Assembly (NCBI GenBank): GCA_963575745.1
Contig: CAUYUJ010021698.1
Span: 1-40,000 of the forward strand
Origin: Prorocentrum cordatum
Lineage: Eukaryota > Sar > Dinophyceae > Prorocentrales > Prorocentraceae
Length of the DNA: 40,000 nt
Direction of reading: 5' to 3'
Made by a program: the position numbers and the translations under genes. Below, in pieces: positions 29,848 through 38,320 of the stretch. Below the pieces are notes generated by a model. It was not told where the DNA came from. It saw only the letters and a list, made by a program, of their open reading frames with translations, and did not search any database. The first letter of the stretch is position 1. Each line of letters opens with the position of its first letter.

Positions 29848-30777
29848 ATGCCACTCCCGCTGCTAGAGCAGCGCAGCGTACAATTCGACGAGCGACCAAC
29901 TATCCGAGAAACGATGCAGCAATCACCATCTCCCCACATCACTTTTGACCTATGCGACGAGTGCCTCAACGAGACAGCCGACTACATGCTCCGTCACCAC
30001 CCACAACGACCACTCCAGGAAGGAGCAAAGATCCATCTCTTCACGGACGGCTCCAAAAACCCGAAGAAGCCGATCGACGATGCCTGGTCCGTTGTGATCG
30101 TAGGTGACGACAGCCACGGTTTCAGCTTCCAGGGGGCCATGATAGGGAAGCACAAGAGCGGCACAGACATCGCCCTCAAGGACAACGTCGAGCACGAGAC
30201 CACCGCCACGACCGTCGAGATCACAGCCCTCATATGGGCCTTCGCCTGGGTGATACACTACAACCCCCACCACATCACCACGATATCCACGGAGTCGCTC
30301 GGCGCTCTGCAGCTCGCGAAGAGGCTAGCCTTCACCGACCACGACCCCAAGCTCGTCAGGACACTCTGCATCCTCTACGACATGGTCAGCAACAAGATCG
30401 ACCTGCAGCACGTCCACGCCCATGACTACAACCCGTGGAACGAGGTTGCCGACGCCGCCGCCAACCACGGACGCCTGCAAGAAGTTATACCTCCTCAGCC
30501 AGAGCGGGCAAGCGCAATGGATGGCGCATCCCAGCGGGACTGGGAGTTCCTGATCGACGCGGACCCCAACACTAGGGAGGCATGCCCCGTACTCGGCCAC
30601 GGCAACCTCACTGCTAACAGGGTCGAGACGACCGCCGAGGCCCGAGACTTTCACAACCCCACCGAGTCCAGCGACAAGAGGGTTCTCGTAGAAATAAACA
30701 TCGCCACCTTCAGCATCCAGTCGGGGAGAGAGGGGGCCAAAGGAAGGACCGAAGTGTCAAAAAGAGAAGACCAATAA
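29848..30777 (+). CDS. Retroelement RNase H domain protein
   Basis: 309 residues from ATG. RNase H degrades the RNA strand of the RNA/DNA hybrid during reverse transcription. The fold's motifs are visible in order: LFTDGSKNPKK with catalytic D67, TTVEITALIWA with E124, TTISTESLGALQLAKRL where the usual Asp is Glu149, and LQHVHAHDYNPWNEVADAAA with H190/H192 and D202. The third active-site residue is thus changed from D to E. After residue about 230 comes a linker whose end (NIATFSIQSG) looks like the beginning of the EEP domain, so RNase H and nuclease were probably one polyprotein. The frame is lost at an A5 run near 30760. RNase H preceding the nuclease, rather than following RT, is unusual among well-known LINE clades. 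Confidence 0.85.
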   Translation: MPLPLLEQRSVQFDERPTIRETMQQSPSPHITFDLCDECLNETADYMLRHHPQRPLQEGAKIHLFTDGSKNPKKPIDDAWSVVIVGDDSHGFSFQGAMIGKHKSGTDIALKDNVEHETTATTVEITALIWAFAWVIHYNPHHITTISTESLGALQLAKRLAFTDHDPKLVRTLCILYDMVSNKIDLQHVHAHDYNPWNEVADAAANHGRLQEVIPPQPERASAMDGASQRDWEFLIDADPNTREACPVLGHGNLTANRVETTAEARDFHNPTESSDKRVLVEINIATFSIQSGREGAKGRTEVSKREDQ

Positions 30778-30790
30778 GCTTAAGTCCACG

Positions 30791-31843
30791 ATGGCCTGCC
30801 TGTACGACGAGGACCTCCATACCATTGGTATCCAGGAGACAAGGACGCCCTGGGGCGTCCGCGACGCAGGACAAGACGACGACGCCAGATGCGCCAACGC
30901 CAACTGCTACCACATCATCGCCAGCGGCCACAAAGGGTTCAACTACGGCTGCGAGCTTCACGTTCTACTCAGCAAGCCCTGCGGTAAGAGCGGTAAAAAG
31001 GAGCTCTTCTTCAAACCTGACCAGTTCACACCCATCGTCAAGGACTCCAGGCTCCTTATCGTTCGCGTCGCCGCCCCTGGCTTCAACCACGCGCTTGCCG
31101 TCGCCCATGCCCCGCACTCGAAGGCCCCCGCGACCGAGAAGGATAGCGGCTGGAAGAAGCTCGCGGAGACTACCGAAAAGCACCATGTGAGCATCATCTT
31201 CTTTGACGCGAATGCCAGAACAGGCAACATCACCAGCGCGGCCATCGGCGGCAAGGGCTTCAAGCAAAACGAGGACCCAAACGGACACCGTCTACATGAG
31301 CTTCTCCTGACCAACCACCTGGCGGCCGCCAACGCATTCGCCAGCCACGGGCCAGAACATTACACCTGGCACCCGGGCAAGGACCCTCATCGCATCGACT
31401 GCGTCATCATCCCCAAGGGCTACATCGACTCCATCGAAGAGTGCGCCGTGCTCTACGGCATAGACAGCGGCCAAGACCCAGAGACCAAGGACGACCACTA
31501 CCCAGTCAAGCTGCAGCTTGCCTACCAGATCGTCTCGTCCGTCACCAAAGGAGTCCCGAAGTTAGACGAGAGCAAGCTAGCCGACGAAGGGCGCCGCAAA
31601 AAGTTCTGCCAACAACTCGACGAGGTCAAACACCCGCCCTGGGACACCAACCTCAAAGAGCACCTCGCCATAGCCACCGAGAAGATCACGGGGGGCTGCG
31701 CACGAGTGTTTCCGCTACAACGGCCGCGCTCCACACAAGCCTTACATCACCAGGCGGTCCTTTGCATTCCTGCGAGTTCGCCGCTCGACACTCAAGACGA
31801 CACGGACCGCCAAGAAAAACGGGATTGTCAGCCACTTCGGTGA
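30791..31843 (+). CDS. Retroelement EEP-family endonuclease domain
   Basis: A 350-codon frame whose first 240 or so residues form an endonuclease/exonuclease/phosphatase domain, the enzyme that nicks target DNA to prime reverse transcription. Motifs are LHTIGIQETRTPW with E16, VAHAPH at 104-109, IIFFDANARTG with D139 and N141, HRIDCVIIP with D203, and DDHYPVKLQL with D235-H236. These cover the catalytic set, so the active site appears intact. The frame is open upstream of the ATG (EKTNKLKST), and homology continues into the preceding RNase H frame, so the ATG is probably internal. The last 45 residues are out of frame: after about 31705 the conserved sequence moves to another frame (KPYITRRSFAFLRVRR). 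Confidence 0.85.
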   Translation: MACLYDEDLHTIGIQETRTPWGVRDAGQDDDARCANANCYHIIASGHKGFNYGCELHVLLSKPCGKSGKKELFFKPDQFTPIVKDSRLLIVRVAAPGFNHALAVAHAPHSKAPATEKDSGWKKLAETTEKHHVSIIFFDANARTGNITSAAIGGKGFKQNEDPNGHRLHELLLTNHLAAANAFASHGPEHYTWHPGKDPHRIDCVIIPKGYIDSIEECAVLYGIDSGQDPETKDDHYPVKLQLAYQIVSSVTKGVPKLDESKLADEGRRKKFCQQLDEVKHPPWDTNLKEHLAIATEKITGGCARVFPLQRPRSTQALHHQAVLCIPASSPLDTQDDTDRQEKRDCQPLR

Positions 31844-32628
31844 CATGGGGTTACGCTACACGGCCAAGATAACCGCGAGGGAAGCCATCCTGCCCGACCC
31901 CGCCGACGTGAGTGCCTTGGCCGATCTCAGCAACTACGCGAAATTTGTGGTGGCCTCTATCATACTCAGCACTCCCAGCCTAGCGATCCATGTCGTGGAA
32001 CCCGACGACGCCAACACCGTGCACGGCGCCCAGCACTATTTTGACGCCCTTCTCCAATTCCTCAGGACGTCTAAGTCGACCCTACAGAAGTGGATCACGA
32101 CAGACCGCGGCGACCTCCGAGAGGACCGCCGACGAGATGGGCGCAGCGATCGACGACCACGCCCCCCGTTTAGAGGCCCTGTACGCCAAGCGACTACTGG
32201 CCTTCGGGGGACGAAAGTCAAAGAAGCCGCCGACGCCCATCATCCGCGCCAGCGACGATGGGGAGCCCCTCGCGACGAAGAGCGGGATCGCCGACCACGC
32301 CCTAGCCTTCTACGGCTAAGTTGAGCAGGCTACTGCCACGGATGCAGACGGGGTAGCAGCCGACTACAACAAGAGGGCCCGCCACGCGGGGCCACTACCT
32401 AATATCCAAAACATAACACCCAAGCACCAGCTGACCAGCCAGCTCGCCGCCGCCAAGCGAGGCCGCCGAGGAGGCCCCGACCAGCTCACCGACGACATGT
32501 CCAGAGCCAGCCCTGAAGGGATGGCTCGCCTGCTCCACCCCGTCCTAGTCAAGACCCACTTCTAGAGCACCGAGCCGATCGCCGCCAAGGGCGGGTACTC
32601 CACGTATTTCCACCAGGGACAGGGGGCC
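31706..32628 (+). pseudogene. Retroelement segment between EEP and RT, including the RT entry region, broken
   Basis: The conserved path reads KPYITRRSFAFLRVRR and continues to KWITTDRGDL in the frame of the ATG at 31845. It then shifts near 32105 to ETSERTADEMGAAIDDHAPR and onward through DDGEPLATKSGIADHALAFYG. In that frame it meets TAA at 32317 and TAG at 32563, yet similarity continues past both (VEQATATDADGVAADYNKR; LLHPVLVKTHF; KGGYSTYFHQGQG). Continuity of recognisable sequence across the stops shows recent inactivation, readthrough or sequence error. It lies in the same frame as the following RT block. Confidence 0.7.
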
Positions 32629-33288
32629 ATGGAGCTCCAGGGATCCTACCGCGGCATCCTGCTCAACAACACCATCGGCAAGATGCACAGCAGCTTCCTC
32701 CGCTCCCGCGTGAAGGGCCTGCTAGCTGGGCGACTAGAAGCAACCCAGTGTGGCGCCCGCCCCAAGATGGCCACGGATTTCATCACTCACACCAGCCTCG
32801 CGTTCATCAGCGACTGCCAACGGAGATCAATATCATGCAGCACCACCTTCCTGGACCTCAGGGAGGCCTTCCACTCCGTCATCAGGGAATTCTGCATGCA
32901 ATTGCCGACCACCGCCGACGAGCTCAACGAGCTCATCGAGCGGATCGACATTCCCGACTTCATCAGACCAGCGCTAAAGGAACGACTTCAGCAGCCCGCC
33001 TACAACAACCAGCACATCGACGACGAGCACCTCTGCCACATGATCGCAGATCATCACACCTCCAACTGGATGACAGCCAAGAGCGCAAGGCACTACCAGC
33101 TGCCCCGGACCAGCACCCGACCTGGAGTGCCATACTCGGACGTCGCCTTCAACATACACTTCGCCATCATGCCGAGGGCAATCGACCAGGCAGTCCGAGA
33201 GGAAGAGGCCCACGGCCAGCAGATAGGCGGACACGAGATAGAGGCCTGCAGCGCTCAGAAACATGACCTTCGTCGACGACCTCACTGA
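32629..33288 (+). pseudogene. Reverse transcriptase domain, N-terminal block (motifs 1 to B)
   Basis: A 219-codon frame that carries on, after the TAG at 32563, from the preceding segment. It contains SYRGILLNNTIGKMH (fingers), the QCGARP region with MATDFITH, motif A TFLDLREAFHSVIRE with the catalytic Asp (32842-32886), and motif B TRPGVPYSDVAFNIHFA, where the usual RPGDP has Val for Asp. It ends out of frame: the last 10 or so residues are spurious, since the catalytic FVDD continues in another frame from about 33250. The function would be synthesis of cDNA from element RNA. Confidence 0.85.
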
Positions 33289-34198
33289 CTACAACTCGAC
33301 CGCCAACGCCAACGAACTGATCAACACGACCGTTCTGGCAGCTGCCAGGCTCTGCACAGCAGCGTTCCAGCATGGCCTGAAGCCACACTCAGAAAAGACC
33401 AAGGCCATCCTCATGCACTACGGCGCGGGGGCCAAGAAGGAGAAACAGCGGATTGCCAAGGAGGGCATCACATACCTAGAATTGGACGGACTTGCTATCA
33501 AGGTGCAGCTGGTAACGCAACAGCAAGCCCTCGGTGCCGTCATTTCGGCGGGCGGGGTCATGGGGCCAGAGATCTGCCTAAGGGTCAACCGTGCGCTCGG
33601 TGCAGCCCAGCTTCTCGAGAAGCAGATCCTCCGCCGCAAGAAGCTCTCGAAGAAAGCCAAGGTGAAGTACGTCTACTCTTTTTCGACATCCGCGCTTACA
33701 TGCAACCACCATGCCTGGAGCGACCTGACCTTGAAGGACCTGAAGCACATATCCGCCAAGTACATGGGCCCATACCGCGTCGCAGCCTCACCACCCAAGA
33801 CCAAGTCACCCGACCAGCACATCTCCGAAGCCGAGGCAATCGCCAAGACAGGAGCACCCGACTTCATCACCCACCAGCCGATCGCGCGGCTACGATACTT
33901 GCCTAGACTCCTGAATAATGCTCCAGCAGTGCTACTTCAGCTACCCGACGGCCAGCGCCAAAGAAAGGGCACATGGAGCCGCCAGCTCAAGAAAGACTTC
34001 GACTTCCTACGGATGTACTTACCAAAAGAGAGGTGGCCCAGCCAAACCCAGCACGACCGCGACATCATCAACTGGGCCCGACAGAAGCCGAAGCTATTCA
34101 CCTATTCGCCAACGCAGCCAAGAAAGCTTCGAAGGCCTACATTCTCCGCATTCGCGACCAAGCTCAAGGCGCCAAGCTCCAGAAGGACATCCAGATGA
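33263..34198 (+). pseudogene. Reverse transcriptase domain, catalytic FVDD block and thumb/C-terminal region
   Basis: Opens with NMTFVDDL. FVDD (33269-33280) is the motif C catalytic box, equivalent to YADD. Downstream HGLKPHSEKTKAILMHYG matches the 'HGL..N..KTEA' motif D/E region. Then comes YLELDGLAIKVQLVTQQQAL, followed by LGAVISAGG and a basic helical thumb/connection segment through RLRYLPRLLNNAPAVLLQL. Near 34095 the conserved sequence appears to pass to another frame, HLFANAAKKASKAYILRIR, and returns after the TGA at 34196. There are thus two compensating shifts in addition to the +1 step that separates this block from motif B. Confidence 0.85.
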
Positions 34199-35398
34199 CC
34201 TCTGCAGCTCGACCTCTGCGACGGCACCAACAACCAGAAGTACGTCTGCTACGCCTGCGGCCGAGTCGCCTCCAGGCAAGGCATGCTAATCCATATGGGC
34301 AGGGATCATCCAGACCACGAAGACCCGCGCTTCTGGGCGACAGGTACCGCGTGCCGATGCTGCCAGACCGAGCACCACTCTCTTCCGAGGCTCATCAAGC
34401 ACTTATTGGTGGCTCACCGTTGCCGCAAATCCTGGCATGCCGGGCACACCCAGACGATGGAGCCTCTGACGGAGCAGCAAATAGCAGAGAACCTCGCCGC
34501 CATCGCCGAGGCCACAAACGCCTACAAGAAGCAAGGACGACACCCAACCTTCAGCGACAAGCCAGCCCACCCGTGCGACGTCACGCCGCTGCCGCTCCTC
34601 GAGACGTCGCCCGTCGTACCCAAAGTATTCGCCAGACTTGAGTCATCGCCAAGCAGTCCACCCGCGAGCTCGCCTGCAGAACCAGCAGAGCGCCAAGAGA
34701 TCGTCTTCATCACCGACCGCCCTCGACAGGCTGCCGACCTCCAGCAGATCATGGCCAGCAACGGGACAACGAGCATCAGCGGCCTGGACTACACCCAGAT
34801 CGCAATCCCCTGCGATGGCCAGACCTCAGAACTACCGGCAGAACTTCGGCGAGCACAACGCAGGATCCTACATGGCGAGGTAGCGGCCATCTACGTAGAG
34901 TTCCCACGACGAACCTGGTACCTACACGATGCAACCGACGTTCTAGGCAGCAGAGCAAGCAAACGGCGCACCCCAGGGGCACCCTGGGGAACGCCTCAAG
35001 TCTCCGAGACCATCGCCGACGAGATATTCGCTGCCAACAACGTCACACGAGAGGTCTTGCGCATGATCTTCATGGCGACCACGACCAACGTACCATTCGT
35101 CGCAGCCATCTCGGCGGAGTCGATCATCAGACAGACCCCCGAATATCGGTACATCGCCAACCTGACGACTATCTACGAGACCCCGACTAATCACTACGAC
35201 CTCGGCGCCATACAGATCCTCGACAACGGCACCCGCGACGACCTCCGCAGCATAATGCATGCGGCAAGCGAAGAGGAGATCGACTTCGCCATCGCCGACC
35301 TGCTCGACGGCAACATTGTGGCGAGATGGGGCCTCATAACCGCAGCCGTTGCGCCCACCAGCCAGGACTTGAACACCAACGACGCCTACTACATATAA
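34199..35398 (+). CDS. Retroelement C-terminal region: two C2H2 zinc fingers and a domain of unknown function
   Basis: The frame is open from just after the TGA at 34196; the first ATG is at 34283, but that cuts into finger 1. Finger 1 is C-x2-C-x11-H-x4-H (YVCYACGRVASRQGMLIHMG, 34241-34306). Finger 2 is C-x2-C-x12-H-x4-H (ACRCCQTEHHSLPRLIKHLL, about 34345-34420). Such fingers probably bind element RNA or target DNA. After a Pro/Ser-rich linker, a globular segment of about 230 residues starts IVFITDRPRQAADLQQIM and includes GEVAAIYVEFPRRTW, TPGAPWGTPQVSETIADEIF and PFVAAISAESI. I recall similar C-terminal domains with a GPPCxTWSxAR-like motif in dinoflagellate retroelements. Here the Pro-Cys is absent, so any catalytic role would be lost. 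It ends at TAA 35396-35398. Confidence 0.65.
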   Translation, partial: PLQLDLCDGTNNQKYVCYACGRVASRQGMLIHMGRDHPDHEDPRFWATGTACRCCQTEHHSLPRLIKHLLVAHRCRKSWHAGHTQTMEPLTEQQIAENLAAIAEATNAYKKQGRHPTFSDKPAHPCDVTPLPLLETSPVVPKVFARLESSPSSPPASSPAEPAERQEIVFITDRPRQAADLQQIMASNGTTSISGLDYTQIAIPCDGQTSELPAELRRAQRRILHGEVAAIYVEFPRRTWYLHDATDVLGSRASKRRTPGAPWGTPQVSETIADEIFAANNVTREVLRMIFMATTTNVPFVAAISAESIIRQTPEYRYIANLTTIYETPTNHYDLGAIQILDNGTRDDLRSIMHAASEEEIDFAIADLLDGNIVARWGLITAAVAPTSQDLNTNDAYYI

Positions 35399-35468
35399 CG
35401 AGAAGACGAAGTGCCGCCTCATGCCGAAGACGAACGCCACGAAGGGTGTCACCGACGACAAGCTCAAA

Positions 35469-35616
35469 GGCGTCAGGACGCAAGTCCTGAGGAAGCCCCG
35501 AGTGCGTGGGAAAACCTCAGGCAGCGTCGCCAAGTTTTGCAAGAGGCGTTAGGACGCAAGTCCTGGGGGAGCCCCGAATGCGTGGGAACACCCCAGGCAC
35601 AAGTCGCCACGTTTTG
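35469..35616 (+). repeat. Two tandem copies of a 76-nt structured motif in the retroelement 3' UTR
   Basis: Copy 1 is 35469-35539 and copy 2 is 35545-35616, with a period of 76. Each runs GGCGT(C/T)AGGACGCAAGTCCTG, a G-rich block, AGCCCCGA(G/A)TGCGTGGGAA, CC(T/C)CAGGCA, GTCGCCA(A/C)GTTTTG. Predicted pairings are a hairpin AGGAC-GCAA-GUCCU with a GNRA-type loop; a stem GAGG/CCUC in copy 1 that is GGGG/CCCC in copy 2; a hairpin CCCCG/CG(U)GGG; and a closing GGCG/CGCC. The second stem changes on both strands, which favours an RNA structure, though one covarying pair in two copies is thin evidence. Confidence 0.7.
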
Positions 35617-35639
35617 TAGCATTGCTGAAGGCAGCGGCC

Positions 35640-36300
35640 GCGCGAGCACGAGGTCAGCGGACACCTGCGAGCCGCATTGCACACTCAATCCACTCGTGCC
35701 AAGCACCACCGACCAGCTACAACCCACGACCCAAAGGACGTCATACCACACCACACCACAGGTCAACGCTGCCCTGGTGAGGCAAGGATCAAACTTCGAG
35801 ACGGGCTCGAAGGGTGGGGGGGCAGGACGAGTACTGCCCGCGCCTACCAGGGGGGATGGTGAGGGGCAGAGGGGGGGTAGGACGGCCACTACCCGCGCCC
35901 CCGCGGTCCGCCCTAGCTCGCCACCCCCACCATTCCCATGGCGAAGGAGGTGCTTACCCGATCGCCCAAGCGGCGAAGCAGAAGGCAGCCGAGACATTCC
36001 CCACCGACGACAGCAGCAAGCACCAGGCCTGGGGTTCGCCCCCACCGAGGGCACCGTGACCCCTAGCCATAGCGGGACGAGGTGGGCCGCCACGAACCCC
36101 ACTTGAAGTCGGTGCATGGAGGCCTCTCAAGTGCGCCCATAACCCACACCACAACCCCAGCAACAATACGATCTCCCCACGACCTACCCATAGACACTCA
36201 AGACGACCATCCACAACCCATGGGACTCACCACCGACCGACCACCCACCCCGCAACCACCATCCATCCAACAACCATCACCACCTCGATACCACCTGCCC
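35640..36300 (+). other. Retroelement 3' untranslated region, unstructured part
   Basis: C/A-rich sequence following the structured motif, with no recognisable domain. Several frames are open by composition only. It leads into the hairpin array. Confidence 0.45.
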
Positions 36301-36301
36301 G

Positions 36302-36750
36302 CTGAAAGGAGGACAGGAGAAGGGTCCTCAGCAGTGCGGCACGACGCAACCATGACAGAGCCCGCTGAAAGGAGGACAGGAGCAGGGTCCTCAACAGCGA
36401 GGCTCGAAGAGCACGCCCTGGAGACACCGAAAAGGAGGACAGGAGCAGGGTCCCCAGAACCGACCTCCAGCAGGCACGCCCGCAGAAAGGAGGACAGGAG
36501 CAGGGTCCTCAGCTGCGAGGCAGAACAAAGACAAACAACCCTAGAACCTCCACCCCACCAACAACAACCACCTCGACTTGACCAGCCCGCTGAAAGGAGG
36601 ACAGGAGCAGGGTCCTCAGCAGCGAGGAGTGATGAGCCTACCACAACCTCAGCTGAAAGGAAGACAGGAGCAGGGTCTTCAACAGCTCTGAAGATTGTGA
36701 ATGCAAGGAGGCCGCCCACAAGGAGGACAGGAGCAGGGTCCTCAGAAGCG
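36302..36750 (+). repeat. Array of seven GGACAGGAGCAGGGTCC hairpins in the retroelement 3' UTR
   Basis: Hairpin cores start at 36309, 36372, 36435, 36490, 36597, 36660 and 36723, each 21 nt long. The spacing is 63 nt except for 55 and 107 around the fourth. The stem is GAGGAC/GTCCTC with the 9-nt loop AGGAGCAGG. Copy 6 reads GAAGAC/GTCTTC, a change on both strands that preserves pairing. Copy 3 has one mismatch (GTCCCC) and copy 1 a loop substitution. Six copies share a frame encoding RRTGAGSS-like peptide, but the fourth is out of frame, so the DNA or RNA motif rather than a peptide seems to be repeated. Confidence 0.85.
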
Positions 36751-37170
36751 GTGCTCAGCACGCACGACATCTTAGAGGAGCTCACGCCAAGAGAAGGAGG
36801 CGGCGCACCGTGCGCCGCGGCGAGGCCGTCCCCAGCCCACGGGCCGAAGGGGGGCACGGCCCGCCCCCCGTGTAACATACGGGGGCCGCCAGCTCAGCCG
36901 AGCGCCACGCGGCAAGAGAAGGTCGGGCGCCCCTCAGCTCGCGAGCAAAGGAGGGGCGCCCGTCGCAAAGAAGTTCGGGAAGGACGAGTTCGGGGCCCAC
37001 CTGAGGCCGTCGGACTGACGGGCTACGCCGCGCCGCCCGTCGGCGCGGCACAGAGCCCTCACTGAAAGGGTCTGAAAGGAGGACGAGGAGGAGGAGGACG
37101 AGGAGGAGGGGGGGAGGGAGGGAGGGGGAGGGAGGGAGGGAGGAGGGAGGGAGGGAGGAGGAGCAGAAGG

Positions 37171-37228
37171 AGCATCTGCAGTCACGGAGGGGGGGGATGC
37201 CGTGGTCGGCGCTCTCGCGTGCCACGCC
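37171..37228 (+). repeat. Right copy of the 57/58-bp direct repeat flanking the large retroelement
   Basis: Matches 27206-27262 with a single extra G. It is preceded by GGA-rich DNA (37078-37170) resembling that before the left copy and is followed by unrelated sequence (CTCGCCTCCGCGCACAG). It defines the right limit of the insertion. Confidence 0.85.
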
Positions 37229-38320
37229 CCTCGCCTCCGCGCACAGCGCCGGCGTCGAGAAGGCAGGCCGGTGGCTGTGGTCCTTATGTTTGGGGTCCCC
37301 TGGGCAGGGCCTGGTCCTTTGGGCAGGGCCTGGTCCTTTGGGCAGGGCCTGGGTCTGGGCTGTTGTCTTTTTTTTTGGGGGGGGCGCCCTTTTGGCAGGG
37401 CCTCGTCCTGGAACGCTGTCCCTCAAGCAGTGGCGAAGCGTCCTGGCCAGCCTATAGCCTTGGAAGTGGGCATGGGTGAGAGGGGAGAGGGGGGAGAGAA
37501 GCACAGGGGGGGGCAGGGGAGAGCGGGGGAGGAAGGCCCTACCAAACACTGGTCTAAGGACCTTTTGTGGTTTCCACGAACTGGTCTTAGACAATTTCTG
37601 GCGGAGTCTGTCTTGTGTGATCACATCGGGTTTATGTTCTAAGAACATTGTTTCTGCTTTTAGGACAATGTTTGGGTTCTAAGAACAGCTGGGACTGCTG
37701 GAACAGTCGGTCGCTGCTCAATGGAACGCCGTCCCTTCCAATACCCATCGGTCGTGGAAAGTACGTCTTGCGATGGCCTCACGACCCGTGCCGCCGACCC
37801 TGAAGACGGGGAGGAGGACGACGAGAAGGAGGAGGAAGAGAAGGACGAGGAACAGGAAGAAGGAGGGAGGCCAGGCCCCTGGGCAGGGCCTGGTCCTTGA
37901 GTGCTGCCCCTTCCAATACCTGTCGGTCGCTGAAAGTATGTATTTCTGGATTCCCCTATTCCAGTCCGCTTGAAGCGCCTTCCTGCTCCAATGATCGAGT
38001 GGTTTCATCTTGCCCGTCCTCCGAAGAGGGCGGACGGAACCCAATCTACTTCCAACGCCTTCCTATTTACGTTTCTACCTACTTCTTCCGACCGGTGAGT
38101 ATCCTTCAGATCCTGGCGTTGCACTTTTTGCACAGCGGGCGTTTTAAGCCGGTATTCGGGCCCTCGCAGAACGATCCGGCTCGACAAATGATGCAGAACG
38201 ATGGGGTCCAGGGTTCTGGTCGTGATTGTAGGCGATGTTTCAATATTTTCGCAACGTCGCATCTCAGGGATTGGATGTATCGGCCCAGCCGCGATTTGAG
38301 GCCGATGTGGCACTGCCCCT
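37229..38320. repeat. Spacer with GGGCAGGGCCTGGTCC repeats
   Basis: A 19-bp unit, GGGCAGGGCCTGGTCCTTT, is tandem three times at about 37302-37352. Isolated relatives occur at 37391, 37873 and 38321. CCCTTCCAATACCCATCGGTCG (near 37733) and CCCTTCCAATACCTGTCGGTCG (near 37908) are a further duplicated block. No gene is recognised. Confidence 0.65.

Larger units (their letters stand above)
27263..37077 (+). mobile_element. Large non-LTR-type retrotransposon (RNase H-EEP-RT), about 9.8 kb
   Basis: A single-orientation element encoding, in order, an ORF1 with a zinc ribbon, a Pro/Gln-rich linker, RNase H, EEP endonuclease, reverse transcriptase with FVDD, two C2H2 fingers and a C-terminal domain. 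No long terminal repeats, integrase or protease are visible. The RT entry region reads KGGYSTYFHQGQG and YRGILLNNTIGKMH, with FLDLREAFHSVIRE at motif A, a style I associate with dinoflagellate retroelements. Breaks in the coding region are frame changes near 30760, 31705, 32105 and 33255, stops at 32317 and 32563, and a TGA at 34196. The 3' untranslated region of about 1.7 kb carries structured repeats. There is no poly(A) tail. The right boundary is placed where GGA-rich flanking DNA resumes. Confidence 0.85.

Noticed and set aside
35487-35515. Hammerhead-ribozyme-like core (CTGAGGA ... GAAAA) in copy 1 of the 76-nt motif
   Set aside because: The CTGANGA core is lost in copy 2 (CTGGGGG), where the same bases change together with their pairing partners. 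A stem explains both copies better.
36302-36750. CRISPR-like array
   Set aside because: Repeat cores are 21 nt with related intervening sequence, the context is a eukaryotic retroelement, and no cas genes are present.
36082-37065. Protein with RRTGAGSS repeats as a genuine extra ORF of the element
   Set aside because: One of the seven repeats is out of frame, the frame lacks a credible start, and the rest is low complexity.
27206-37228. Interpretation of the large element as an LTR retrotransposon
   Set aside because: The flanking repeats are only about 57 bp, there is no integrase or protease, and the element has an EEP nuclease, which is typical of non-LTR elements.
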